Assembly (NCBI GenBank): GCA_902616205.1
Contig: CACMRY010000008.1
Span: 1-32,727, forward strand
DNA from: an uncultured Pelagibacteraceae bacterium
GTDB lineage: Bacteria > Pseudomonadota > Alphaproteobacteria > Pelagibacterales > Pelagibacteraceae
Length of the DNA stretch: 32,727 nucleotides
Reading direction: 5' to 3'
In this document: piece after piece, positions 8,102 through 17,408 of the stretch
Numbering within the stretch: the first letter of the stretch is position 1
How the letters are laid out: each line of letters begins with the position of its first letter
Notes under the pieces: model-generated
The model's input: only the letters and a program-made list of their open reading frames with translations
Databases searched by the model: none
What the model was told of the DNA's origin: nothing
Made by a program: the position numbers and the translations under genes

Positions 8102-8979
8102 TGAAAAAGAAATTTAGTAAAATTTCTGGTCTTACTTTAATAGAAATTTTAATTGCAATTGTAATATCTAGCTTGATGATGGCTGCTATGTTTACATCTT
8201 ATTCAGTTGTGAATAGTACTTATAGACAAGTAACTGATAGAGCAAAAATTTCACAAGCAGGTCGAGATCTTGTTGGTCAAATTTTAAGAGAAGTTAGAAT
8301 GGCTGGGTATAAGTATTTCAATGACAATATTGCTGCTGACGAATCTCATGTACCAATTAAGATTACTAAACGAAAGGGTTTTGGTGATGCGGGAACAAAA
8401 GTTCCAAAAGAATTTGAAGAGGTCGGATGTGATACTTTAGAAATTGTTTACGGAAGTGTTGATTATGACAGTGATGCTGACGAGGACAAAAAATATACTT
8501 ATACAAGATATAAAATTAAATATTGGTGTGAGGCATCTGCAAAAATTGATCCATTTACAGATAAAGAAATAAAAGGTTTTAAGGTTTTGAAAGCTAGAGA
8601 AAAATGGGATGGTTCCAAATTTAGTGCACTTTCAACAGATGACACTCTTTTTGACAGAGAGGAAGTTTTAGATTTTGTCCAAGATATGGTTTTTGTTCCT
8701 TTAGATGAAAATGGAAAAAGAATTGATGCAGATAGCAGTGGTAAGTATACAAATGCACAAGTTGTACCAAGTTCTGGTAAGGAATACGATGTTAGAACAG
8801 TTGATATTGGATTAATTGTTAGATCAACTAGACCTTTTTATAGAGATGATAAAAGGTCAGGAGCTATTCGAAAGATTATCTCCTTAACATCTGGGCGAGA
8901 CATATCAGAAGAGGATAGATATTTAAGAGACATAATTACAGTTACCGCTAACGCAAGAAATGTTGGAATTGAACAATGA
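8101..8979 (+). CDS. pilW: Minor prepilin PilW-like
   Basis: The 292-residue protein has leader MKKKFSKISG, then LTLIEILIAIVISSLMMAAM with Glu at +5. After the helix, QAGRDLVGQILREVRMAGY is the conserved PilW segment. A DSDADED stretch near residue 122 is acidic and might bind calcium. PilW is usually the largest non-adhesin minor pilin and precedes PilX, as here. The gene starts on the last base of the pilV stop (TAATG) and ends in ATGA with pilX, so coupled translation is likely. Family assignment is good. Confidence 0.85.
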   Translation: MKKKFSKISGLTLIEILIAIVISSLMMAAMFTSYSVVNSTYRQVTDRAKISQAGRDLVGQILREVRMAGYKYFNDNIAADESHVPIKITKRKGFGDAGTKVPKEFEEVGCDTLEIVYGSVDYDSDADEDKKYTYTRYKIKYWCEASAKIDPFTDKEIKGFKVLKAREKWDGSKFSALSTDDTLFDREEVLDFVQDMVFVPLDENGKRIDADSSGKYTNAQVVPSSGKEYDVRTVDIGLIVRSTRPFYRDDKRSGAIRKIISLTSGRDISEEDRYLRDIITVTANARNVGIEQ

Positions 8980-9662
8980 CAAACAAAAAAGAAAAAGGTT
9001 TTGCGTTAGTTCTTTCATTAGTTTTATTAATGGCAATGTCTTTAATGGGTGGAGCTTTAATTGTAATTTCTGCAAGTGACCACCAAAGTAATAATTTAAG
9101 TGATGAGTATCAGCAGACTTTTTATGTTGCAGAAACCGCTTTGTTGGAGGGAGAAAAATATATTATTAATCAATACCTGGGACCCTACAAAGCAAACGGT
9201 CAAAGAGATTCTTCTAAGAGACAATTGGTAGGAAATTCAACAAGTTTATTTGCAACAGGAACTCCACCAGTAGCACCGAGTGCAATCAGATCATGTTTTA
9301 ATAGTTATGTAGATATTGACAGATCAACTTTTAAAGTTTTAAGTGGTCCAGATCCAGATACTCCAACTAGCACTGCAAATGTTGATGTACACGAAAGTAA
9401 AAGTTATTATGATTTTCTTACCTCAGGAATTGTTCAAAGTGGTGATAGTAATCGTGAAAAGAAAAGGATGCAAAAATTCAAATATGAATATTTTATGACC
9501 AGAGTTGGATCGGCTCCATTTAAAGGCTCAGGGACAAGTATCAAAAAAGATGCAACAGATGCAAGTTCAGATGGGATGGCTTATAGAGTTTATGGTTGTG
9601 GTAACTTCGATAGTGGTAAGATAATAGTTGCTTTAGAAAGTACGATTGTTCTACCTAAATAA
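8976..9662 (+). CDS. pilX: Minor prepilin PilX-like
   Basis: The 228-residue protein has a short leader (MTNKKEKG), then FALVLSLVLLMAMSLMGGAL, followed by the PilX signature YQQTFYVAETALLEGEKY. Position +5 is Leu instead of Glu. Lack of Glu5 is known for the tip pseudopilin GspK and fits a tip position, since no upstream subunit needs to be paired. Two or more cysteines lie in the globular part. It ends the pilT-to-pilX unit; about 98 bases follow before the next gene, including a putative promoter. Confidence 0.83.
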   Translation: MTNKKEKGFALVLSLVLLMAMSLMGGALIVISASDHQSNNLSDEYQQTFYVAETALLEGEKYIINQYLGPYKANGQRDSSKRQLVGNSTSLFATGTPPVAPSAIRSCFNSYVDIDRSTFKVLSGPDPDTPTSTANVDVHESKSYYDFLTSGIVQSGDSNREKKRMQKFKYEYFMTRVGSAPFKGSGTSIKKDATDASSDGMAYRVYGCGNFDSGKIIVALESTIVLPK

Positions 9663-9683
9663 TTAGTATTTTGCGAAATATGT

Positions 9684-9719
9684 TAAATTGGGTCAAAATG
9701 GTGACCTCCAGACTATAAT
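9684..9719 (+). promoter_or_regulatory. Putative promoter of the 181-aa/pilY1 unit with shared 14-bp element
   Basis: TAAATTGGGTCAAA (9684-9697) repeats exactly the element in front of pilT. A perfect -10 TATAAT lies at 9714-9719, 16 bases after the element, giving a predicted 5' leader of about 34 bases. Here the element is extended into an inverted repeat, GGTCA (9691-9695) and TGACC (9702-9706) with a 6-base spacer. The pilT copy has only the first half. A dimeric regulator site overlapping the -35 region is a reasonable reading. Confidence 0.5.
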
Positions 9720-9760
9720 GACGCTTTTTAATTTAATATGATTGATTTAAAATAATTATA

Positions 9761-10306
9761 ATGAATAAATTACTCTTAAAGTTCATTTTACCAATACTGT
9801 TAATCTTATTAAATTTTTCTTACGTAGAAGCCAAGTGTAAATTTATTATGGATCTTGGTGAAGAATATAAAAAATCTGACGAAAAAGAATTTGGTGAATT
9901 TCCAGAAAATGAAACAGGATATGCTGAAGTTGATATTTTTGCACCAGATATATGTTCAAGTGATAACTTTAACGATCAATTCATAATTAAGCATATTTTT
10001 TTAGAAAAAAAATTGATGGCAATCAGATTTTATGTCGATAACACAATAGATAATTCAGCAACTGATAGTTTAAAATTAATGAATTATGCAAAAAGAATTT
10101 ATGGTGATTTTGATACTGGTAGCAATCCCCAAAATTTTAATAATTTTATTATATGGGAAAGAGCAAATAAATATATTGTATACCAAAGAGCTCTTAACAA
10201 AGATGTTTGGGAAGAGGAAATCTATATTTCAAATGATAAGTACTGGGATCAGCTTAGTCGACATAAAAGTTTGATGGAGATGGGCGAAGACCCAGATGAA
10301 AGTTAG
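9761..10306 (+). CDS. Unrecognised secreted protein beside PilY1
   Basis: I do not recognise this 181-residue protein. It starts with a clear Sec signal peptide (about residues 1-24, cleavage likely after YVEA). The mature part has two cysteines (CKF just after cleavage and APDICSS), an acidic N-terminal half and an aromatic C-terminal half (IYGDFD, IIWERANKYIVYQRA, EEEIYISNDKYW) that reads as alternating beta strands. It is the first gene after the shared pilus promoter element and ends one base before the pilY1 start, so the two are almost certainly cotranscribed. A role as periplasmic chaperone or partner of PilY1 or the minor pilins is inferred only from position. It does not obviously resemble PilY2, which is smaller. 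Confidence 0.8.
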   Translation: MNKLLLKFILPILLILLNFSYVEAKCKFIMDLGEEYKKSDEKEFGEFPENETGYAEVDIFAPDICSSDNFNDQFIIKHIFLEKKLMAIRFYVDNTIDNSATDSLKLMNYAKRIYGDFDTGSNPQNFNNFIIWERANKYIVYQRALNKDVWEEEIYISNDKYWDQLSRHKSLMEMGEDPDES

Positions 10307-13300
10307 ATGAAAAAAATTTCAATATTATTAGTCTCTATTTTTTTAATTTTTCCTTTTGTAATTTCTAATTCTTATTCAAAAGCTTTACCACCTGGTTCAG
10401 GAGTAGCAGATGTTCCTGCTAATGTTTTAATTTTATTAGACAAGTCTGGTAGTATGAGTATTTCATCTTATACCGGTGCAAATATAGGAAGACCTCAGTC
10501 AATTGCGTTGATCGAAAATACTGGAAACTATATTTCAAATAATAATAATCAATTAGTGGGAGTTGATCACGGAAGTAACGCTAGAACTGCCATCGTTCAA
10601 AAAAGAGTAACTTATAGTGTAAGAAATAATAATTGTTCTACAAATTATGGAAATACCAGTATCCTTCATCATGACGGTCATATATATTTTTCAGGAAAAC
10701 GAACTCATAGAAGTAATGGTACTCTTTGTAGAGTAAATACTTCATCAGGTGTACTTACTCAAATTAAAGGTGGTTTTCATAGAAACTCTAGATTAACAAT
10801 AAAAAAACACAACGATGTGATAATTGTTATTGACAAGCATTCAAGAGAAATTTTTTTATACGACTCTGCTACTGGTGCTAAAAAAGAATGTTCAACTAGC
10901 GGTGAACTACGAAATGATATTCATAACTCTGGATATGGTAACGGTGTAAGATTTACAGTTGATGCATCTGGTAATTTAGTTTTTGCAAGATCTTATTATA
11001 TAAAGAAATTCTCTAGAAGTGGAATGAATTGTCCAAATAATAGCAAATTTTTTCAAAGTGCATATTTCTTTGATATAAGAAATTCGACTGCAATAGCAAG
11101 CCATCCTACAAACGAAAATATAATTTATTTCACTTCATCCTCAAACCACGCACTTCATAAAGTTACTTTAAACTCAAGTAGTGGTACTAATGTTAGTTTT
11201 ACACAGGAAAGAGTGGGTAGATATGGACGACTTGGTGGCAATTATAATCCAACTTCGAAATCAGCTATCCGCTTCAACTTCCCAAGAGATATTACAATTG
11301 ATCCTTCTTTAAACAGAATATTTGTTGCAGAAACTAATAATTTCTCAATACAAACATTTGACCTTAATTTGAATTATCATGGGCGTTCAGGGTATAGAGC
11401 AGCACAATCAAGAATGTCAGGTGCTCATCAAGCCATTCAATCTTTAGTAACAGACAGTAGTTTAGTCTCTTCAGTTAATTTTGGATTTGGATACTGGTCT
11501 CATGATGCAAGTAACACAATATGGTACAGTTACTATAAACGTCATAATAGTTATAAAAGATGCAGATCTTATATTGGAAACCCAAGTTGGTTGACAGCAA
11601 GTCACTGGTTAGCAAGATATAATTATTGGTGCTGGAAACCTTCTGCGGGTGGCTTAGGTTATACAAAATGGGATACAGCGAGAGATCAAGCAGATCCTTG
11701 TGACGGTCAAAATTGTTTAAAAGTTAAAGTGGATAGAAACGGTGCTAATAAAATTAACAATTATATTAAAAGTGTCAGACCAGGTGGTGGTACTGATGCA
11801 AATACCTGGGCAACAATTGCAGAACAATACTACAATCATAAATCAGAAAGCCCCATAGATAAAAACAGCCCGTGTCAAGGATCTTATGTAATCGTAATTG
11901 GTGATGGAGATTGGTACAATCAAGCAGCTGCAATAACAAAAACAAAAAATCTTCTAAAAAAGAAAATCAAAACTTTTACTGTAGCTTATGGAGGTGGAAT
12001 TAGCCCAGGTGGAATAAGAGCATTTAATGCAATTGCAAAAGCAGGTGGAACAGACAGAGTAATAAAAGCAGACACAACAGATCAATTAAAAGCACAATTG
12101 GGTGCTGCAATTAGATCTGTAATTGCTGACAAATTAGCCTTTACTGCTCCAGCAATTACCGCAACAATTGAAGAAGGTGGATCATTATTCCAAGCACAAT
12201 TTAAATATAAGCAAAATGAGGAATGGCAAGGTTCATTAACAAGAACTGCAATATCTAAAGAAGGTGTTGTTGATGAAAAAGATCCGTCCAATTGGAATGC
12301 TTCAGATGTGATACCATCTCCTGGTTCAAGAAAAATATGGGGTGTAATTCCAGGTGCTGATTACAAAACTGATTATAATAATTATACTGAAGCTAATTCA
12401 TTATTAATTCAATCTCAACTTGGATTATTTGGTAATGAAGTTGGTGATTATCATAGGGATACACCAAAAGTTGCTGGTGTAACAGGTAATACTCGTTGTA
12501 GCGCAAAAGGAGATAGTGTTGCAACTATTGCGGATGGAAATGATGATGATGTTAAAGGTTTAATAAGTTTTTCTAGAGGACAGGATTATTTTGATTACGA
12601 CGGAGATTGTTTGTTAAACGAAATGAGAATAGGACCACCAATTGTCGATAAAAATGGAAAAATAATTACAAAAGGAAGAAAAAAATATTTAGGAGATATA
12701 TTTCATTCTGAAATGGTAATCGTAGGAGCACCTTCTGCTGAAACAGCGTTTTCATCGAGTAACCAAGAAGCTTATTGGAGATCTATTAATAATTATGATG
12801 CTTGGGCCAAATCTTTAAGTACAAGAGAAGAGAGAATTTATGTTGGAGGTAACGATGGCATGTTACATTCAATTGATAGTAAAACAGGTATTGAAAAATG
12901 GGCATTCATACCTCCATTTATAATGCCAAAAATACCTCTTATGGTGAACGAAAATTTGAACAATGAACTTGCAAAACAAAAAGGGGGAACTAATGCAATT
13001 TATGGAGTGGACGGATCTCCAGTAGTACACGACATGTTTTTTAAAAGTCCTCTTGGATCTGGAAAACAATGGCACACTATATTAATGGTGCCTTATGGCA
13101 GAGGTGGAAATGGTTTTTCTGTTCTTGATATAACAAAACCTGATAAACCGCTTCATTTATACAGTGTTTATAATGACCATATTAAAAATACAGTTCATGT
13201 AATGAACCATTTAGGCACTCATTCAGAATACGAGTACATTGATGATACTTATTCAATAATTGATATGGAAGAAAGTATTACAGTTCAAGATAATTATAAT

Positions 13301-14746
13301 AATAACAACAGTATTGATGATGAATGTAAGGCAGATACAACCACATCATGTTATGAAAGTAAAACGTGGACTTTTCCAGTTGTAGGTGTTCAAAAATCTG
13401 ATTTAATTATTTCGATAAATAATAAAATTGAAAAAAACTTTACTGTTAATATCGCATCTTCAGGTAAAACTGAAATAACTTTACCAGACCAATTATTTTT
13501 TCAAGCAAATGGTGATAAAGCTCAATCTCAAGATACTCTTATTATTAAATTGACAAGAGCTGCAACTCAAAGCTTAAGTCAAAATCTTCCAGCAGAGTAT
13601 AATTATAGAGAATTGGGAGAAACTTGGTCAGCTCCTAGAATATTTAGATTACCCAATACAGGTGCAGGAGACACAAATATTCTTGATGATATTTATGTCG
13701 CCGTTATGGGAGGTGGGTATGGTGGTAGAAATGATGGAGTAGGATCAGCTTTATTTGTTATTAATCTAGAAGATACAATAACTCCAGGCAAAGTAGAGAA
13801 GGTAATTGAAGTGTTAGATGATAAAAATATTGATATTGTAAATTCGATACCTGGAAGTCCTGTTGTTATTACTTCAGATACTGCAAGAGGAATAAAGTTT
13901 ACAGGAGCACTTGTCTACACAAATGATTTTGAAGGAAAGATTACCAAATTTAATTTGACTAATATGAAAGTGGATGCAGCAGGGAGTGCCATTAAACTTT
14001 ATGATCAATCAACTATTCTGTCGATAGAGGCTAGCAAAGAAAATGGACGGTACCAATATCACTCTATGGATGCAGGAATTGGAAAAACATCTAAAAATTT
14101 GTGGCTTTTTTCGGGTACTGGCGATTATGAAAGATTAACGTTTAAAGATACAAAACTTGATAATATTATGTTTGGGTTTAGAGATAAGTTTTATCCAAAA
14201 TTTCATTCACCTCAAAGATCCACAACTATACTTCATGGACTTGAAAAATGCATGGATACTACAGATGATACCACCGGTGTTAAATGTCCACTTACAACTA
14301 AAGCGGTAAGCAGGAAAGCAAGAGCAACGAAAGACCATGGCTGGTTTATAAAATTACCTTCTAGTCAAAAAATAACTGCTGAGCCAACATTGTCAAACGG
14401 ATTGGTATACTTCCCTATTTTTGAACCATCTGTATCGAAAAATAGATGTAGTTTGGGTCTTGCACTGATATGTGCAGTTGATGATGAGTGTGGAACTAAC
14501 GTTTCAAAACAATTAAATGAAAATAAATCTCTTAAAAGCCAAACAGTTGATGGAGAGGTCTTCACTGGAAAAACCTGTAAAGCAGTAGGTAAAGGTGTGC
14601 TTTCAAGACTCGTGGTATTTGCAAATAAATTGTTTGCAAATATAGCTGGTAAATCTGAACAAGAAAAAACGGATCTTGTAGTTATAGATACAGGAGAATC
14701 TGATATAGATAGCTTTAGAAATTCTTGGAGAGATGTAAACTTTTAA
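10307..14746 (+). CDS. pilY1: PilY1-like pilus tip adhesin with vWA and PilC-type propeller domains
   Basis: The 1479-residue protein has a signal peptide (about 1-24). A von Willebrand A domain starts with the MIDAS motif DKSGSMS (45-51) and seems to resume after a long insert with FGFGYWSHD (about 392-400), GGGTDANTW (493-501) and VIGDGDW (530-536). The insert (about 85-355) has NHL-like propeller repeats such as FNFPRDITIDPSLNRIFVAE. The second half is the PilC/PilY1 propeller: RIYVGGNDGMLHSID (843-857), YGVDGSPVVHD, MVPYGRGGNGFSVLDI, LGETWSAPRIFRLP and VAVMGGGYGGRNDG. A DYDGD...NE stretch (763-772) could bind calcium. PilY1 proteins sit at the pilus tip, help priming and mediate adhesion or surface sensing. 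Its stop shares TTAA with the opposing gene. Confidence 0.92.
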   Translation: MKKISILLVSIFLIFPFVISNSYSKALPPGSGVADVPANVLILLDKSGSMSISSYTGANIGRPQSIALIENTGNYISNNNNQLVGVDHGSNARTAIVQKRVTYSVRNNNCSTNYGNTSILHHDGHIYFSGKRTHRSNGTLCRVNTSSGVLTQIKGGFHRNSRLTIKKHNDVIIVIDKHSREIFLYDSATGAKKECSTSGELRNDIHNSGYGNGVRFTVDASGNLVFARSYYIKKFSRSGMNCPNNSKFFQSAYFFDIRNSTAIASHPTNENIIYFTSSSNHALHKVTLNSSSGTNVSFTQERVGRYGRLGGNYNPTSKSAIRFNFPRDITIDPSLNRIFVAETNNFSIQTFDLNLNYHGRSGYRAAQSRMSGAHQAIQSLVTDSSLVSSVNFGFGYWSHDASNTIWYSYYKRHNSYKRCRSYIGNPSWLTASHWLARYNYWCWKPSAGGLGYTKWDTARDQADPCDGQNCLKVKVDRNGANKINNYIKSVRPGGGTDANTWATIAEQYYNHKSESPIDKNSPCQGSYVIVIGDGDWYNQAAAITKTKNLLKKKIKTFTVAYGGGISPGGIRAFNAIAKAGGTDRVIKADTTDQLKAQLGAAIRSVIADKLAFTAPAITATIEEGGSLFQAQFKYKQNEEWQGSLTRTAISKEGVVDEKDPSNWNASDVIPSPGSRKIWGVIPGADYKTDYNNYTEANSLLIQSQLGLFGNEVGDYHRDTPKVAGVTGNTRCSAKGDSVATIADGNDDDVKGLISFSRGQDYFDYDGDCLLNEMRIGPPIVDKNGKIITKGRKKYLGDIFHSEMVIVGAPSAETAFSSSNQEAYWRSINNYDAWAKSLSTREERIYVGGNDGMLHSIDSKTGIEKWAFIPPFIMPKIPLMVNENLNNELAKQKGGTNAIYGVDGSPVVHDMFFKSPLGSGKQWHTILMVPYGRGGNGFSVLDITKPDKPLHLYSVYNDHIKNTVHVMNHLGTHSEYEYIDDTYSIIDMEESITVQDNYNNNNSIDDECKADTTTSCYESKTWTFPVVGVQKSDLIISINNKIEKNFTVNIASSGKTEITLPDQLFFQANGDKAQSQDTLIIKLTRAATQSLSQNLPAEYNYRELGETWSAPRIFRLPNTGAGDTNILDDIYVAVMGGGYGGRNDGVGSALFVINLEDTITPGKVEKVIEVLDDKNIDIVNSIPGSPVVITSDTARGIKFTGALVYTNDFEGKITKFNLTNMKVDAAGSAIKLYDQSTILSIEASKENGRYQYHSMDAGIGKTSKNLWLFSGTGDYERLTFKDTKLDNIMFGFRDKFYPKFHSPQRSTTILHGLEKCMDTTDDTTGVKCPLTTKAVSRKARATKDHGWFIKLPSSQKITAEPTLSNGLVYFPIFEPSVSKNRCSLGLALICAVDDECGTNVSKQLNENKSLKSQTVDGEVFTGKTCKAVGKGVLSRLVVFANKLFANIAGKSEQEKTDLVVIDTGESDIDSFRNSWRDVNF

Positions 14747-15495
14747 TCATTATTAAATAACTTTTTTAGCTTATTTTTTACTTTATCTTTATTAGCATCT
14801 ATCTCCTTTTTTATTTTTTCTTTAATTTTTTGTTCATCAATATTCTTTATTTTATCTAAAGAATTGCTAACATCGCTGGATAACGCTTTATTTTTGACTG
14901 ATTTTAAAGCCTTATCAAAGAGGTCTTTTAAAACAGTCTTGTAATTTTTACTGTCTTCAGTGTTTCCTACATTATTAAAGCTCATATCTTTAAGACTTAT
15001 TTGCTGGTTAAAATTTAAATTCTCAGAGTTTGCTGAAATTTTAAAATTTTTTAAGTCTAATTTTTTAACAATAAATTCCTTCGAGCTTGAAGCCTTTTTG
15101 TCATTTTTGCTCAGATTTTCTTCTATTGATTTTACATTATCCTCAACTTTTAAACTTCTATTTAGATTGAAATAATAATTTAAATCAATTCCATCTAAAA
15201 TGATTTCATCAATTTCAATTTTATTACTAAAAATTGATGTTGTGCTTAGTTTTGCAGATGCATTTTTTATTTCTAATAGAATACCAGGAAAGTCTTTGTT
15301 GCTTATTTTTAAATTTTTAATTTTAGCTTTACCGCTTAGGTACCCAATGCTTAGGTCATCAATTTTAGTCTCTCTTTTTAAAGAATTAGATAAATTACTT
15401 TCAAGAGAGCTCTTTATAATACTATCACCTATAAATTCAACTAGAATATAAATTATTAAAAAAATAATAATTAATATTGAAATAAGTTTTTTCAT
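14743..15495 (-). CDS. Small AsmA-like membrane-anchored protein
   Basis: The 250-residue protein has one N-terminal membrane anchor (about 3-22), then beta-rich repeats of the type found at the start of AsmA/DUF748 proteins: IDDLSIGYLSGKAKIKNLKI, GILLEIKNASAKL and IDEIILDGIDLNYY. The C-terminal third is Lys/Glu/Asp-rich and probably helical. AsmA-like proteins span or line the periplasm and are linked to envelope lipid homeostasis; this one is much shorter than typical. It is the last gene of the pilD-moxR-DUF58-tgpA run, five bases after tgpA, and converges on pilY1. The family call is moderate and the function is unknown. Confidence 0.62.
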   Translation of the reverse strand: MKKLISILIIIFLIIYILVEFIGDSIIKSSLESNLSNSLKRETKIDDLSIGYLSGKAKIKNLKISNKDFPGILLEIKNASAKLSTTSIFSNKIEIDEIILDGIDLNYYFNLNRSLKVEDNVKSIEENLSKNDKKASSSKEFIVKKLDLKNFKISANSENLNFNQQISLKDMSFNNVGNTEDSKNYKTVLKDLFDKALKSVKNKALSSDVSNSLDKIKNIDEQKIKEKIKKEIDANKDKVKNKLKKLFNND

Positions 15496-15500
15496 TTAAA

Positions 15501-17408
15501 TTATTTTGCTGAAATAAAAGTTCTAAATATCTTTGTCAATTCAATATTTTGATTTTGATATCTAAACCTTTCATAAAGGTTAAAAAACGATTTATATTTC
15601 TTTTGATAATCTTGTTTAAGTTTATTATATATTTCTTGATGTGTATCTGAATTCAAAATTTTATTTTGTTTTTTACTAATCACAATAATATAATGTAACA
15701 TCCATTTTAAAATATTTGCTTTATTGATTTTGAAATATAATTTTAATACCATATAAATTATTAAAGGCGCAAAAATCAAATAAAAAATATTTGAAAATCT
15801 TAAATTCGTAATTTCTTTTATAAATGATTTTCTTTTATTGTTGTCATAGGATAATAAATGTTTGGTCCACACAAAGTCTGCATAGTTGAAAAAATATTTT
15901 AAGTTTTGAAAAGCTTTTAGTGTAAATAGTGAAGTTGTGTTCTCCTCTGTATTATTAAATAAATTATTATAGCTATTTCTTATATTTGAACCTGGTATAA
16001 CTGAGGTTGGGTCTATTTGAGTCCACCCTTTCCCATTTATCCAAACTTCTACCCATGCATGAGCATCTTGTTGCCTAAAAACATAAAAATCGCCAACTGT
16101 ATTTAATTCACCACCATAATACCCAGATACAATTCTACTAGGTATGTTAGCTAATCTTGAAAGCAAAACTAATGTTCCAGCAAAATATTCACAGTATCCC
16201 TCTTTGCCTCTTAAGAAAAAATCTGCATAACTATTTTGTGAATTATTTACAGGACTTAAATTGTAATAATAAGAACCATCTGAAAAAGTATTTAAAATAT
16301 GATTTAGATATTCTATATTAGATTTAGATTGTTTATTATTTTTCACCCAATCTATTAGCTCTTCCGAAACCGATTTTGGCAATAAAGTATAATATTCTAA
16401 AAGTTCTTCACCAATTCTATAATCAGCATCATACTTTTGAAATTCTATTTGTATCTTTCGATCAATTGGATCTAAACTTTTATATGTTTGATTAAAAGGA
16501 TCCTCCCCAATCCTAACATTTTGTTTTGCTAATCTTGAATTGTTTAAGGCTGGTATCCATTTTTTTTTATGAGGATTTAGTATTACCTGATATTTTATAT
16601 CTATAGCCTTTGCATTTGTTATTTTATATGAGTTTTTGTAGTTATTATAAAGATACAGGGGTGATGATGTTCGCCAAGATTTATCCTCTTCCATATAATC
16701 AAATATTTTTACCCTAAAATAAAGATCCTGCTTTTTAAAATTTTTGTTCACTAATGTGAAAACTTTTTCATCTGAATTTGCAAAATTTTCAAAAGATCCA
16801 AGATTAATAGAGTCAGGAATTCCAAGTGAACTTTTAGATGGATCAAACAATCTAAAATTTATTTCGGCTCTTGGAAAAATTAAATAAAAAATAATAATAA
16901 ATGGAAAAATACTTAGACCAAAGCCTAAATATTTTAATATATTTTTAAAATTAAAATCCATTACTTCTTTTTGTTGAATTAAATACATATTGATCACTAA
17001 TAAAACGATAATTGATAATGAAATTAATGAACTCAAAATGTCTTGGCCGCTGATCAAACTTACTACACTAAGCACCATGCAAATTAAATTATAAGATAAA
17101 AGATTATTTTTATTATTTAATTCTGCATATTTAACAATTAATAAAACTCCTATACAATTTATGAAAAATTCCTCAGAAAATATATATTGGTTAAATATAA
17201 ATTGGATATAAAGTAATCCAATTGCATAAATTGACAGTAAAAAACTTTTAAACTTAAAATCTATCCTATTAATTAAAATACTTATAATCGATGTTATTCC
17301 CCAAAATATCTTATTAACAAGTGATACATTTTCTGAAATAGATAATAAACAAATTCCTAATAATATGAGAGATAAAAATTTAGTATCGCTAAAATTAATT
17401 TTTGACAT
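15501..17408 (-). CDS. TgpA-like membrane transglutaminase (DUF3488 + transglutaminase core)
   Basis: The 635-residue inner-membrane protein has about six N-terminal hydrophobic helices (residues 10-180, ending in LIFPR), a periplasmic transglutaminase-like domain, and one later membrane helix (about 546-566). The catalytic triad is visible as Cys406 (GYCEYFA), His450 (QDAHAWVEVW) and Asp466 (GWTQIDPT). TgpA of Pseudomonas is an essential member of this family; its substrate is not firmly known. The neighbours DUF58 and MoxR are its usual genomic partners. The start overlaps the DUF58 gene by 14 bp. The family call is secure, but the biological role is open. Confidence 0.9.
   Translation of the reverse strand: MSKINFSDTKFLSLILLGICLLSISENVSLVNKIFWGITSIISILINRIDFKFKSFLLSIYAIGLLYIQFIFNQYIFSEEFFINCIGVLLIVKYAELNNKNNLLSYNLICMVLSVVSLISGQDILSSLISLSIIVLLVINMYLIQQKEVMDFNFKNILKYLGFGLSIFPFIIIFYLIFPRAEINFRLFDPSKSSLGIPDSINLGSFENFANSDEKVFTLVNKNFKKQDLYFRVKIFDYMEEDKSWRTSSPLYLYNNYKNSYKITNAKAIDIKYQVILNPHKKKWIPALNNSRLAKQNVRIGEDPFNQTYKSLDPIDRKIQIEFQKYDADYRIGEELLEYYTLLPKSVSEELIDWVKNNKQSKSNIEYLNHILNTFSDGSYYYNLSPVNNSQNSYADFFLRGKEGYCEYFAGTLVLLSRLANIPSRIVSGYYGGELNTVGDFYVFRQQDAHAWVEVWINGKGWTQIDPTSVIPGSNIRNSYNNLFNNTEENTTSLFTLKAFQNLKYFFNYADFVWTKHLLSYDNNKRKSFIKEITNLRFSNIFYLIFAPLIIYMVLKLYFKINKANILKWMLHYIIVISKKQNKILNSDTHQEIYNKLKQDYQKKYKSFFNLYERFRYQNQNIELTKIFRTFISAK

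Noticed and set aside
9663-9683. Possible terminator after pilX (TATTT-TGCG-AAATA)
   Set aside because: Only five A-T pairs and no T tract follow; too weak to call.
10086-10274. 62-aa plus-strand ORF inside the 181-aa gene
   Set aside because: The longer ORF has a signal peptide and matches the pilY1 spacing; this is another frame of it.
14960-15451. Plus-strand ORFs of 71 and 83 aa
   Set aside because: They are hydrophobic shadows of the AsmA-like gene on the minus strand.
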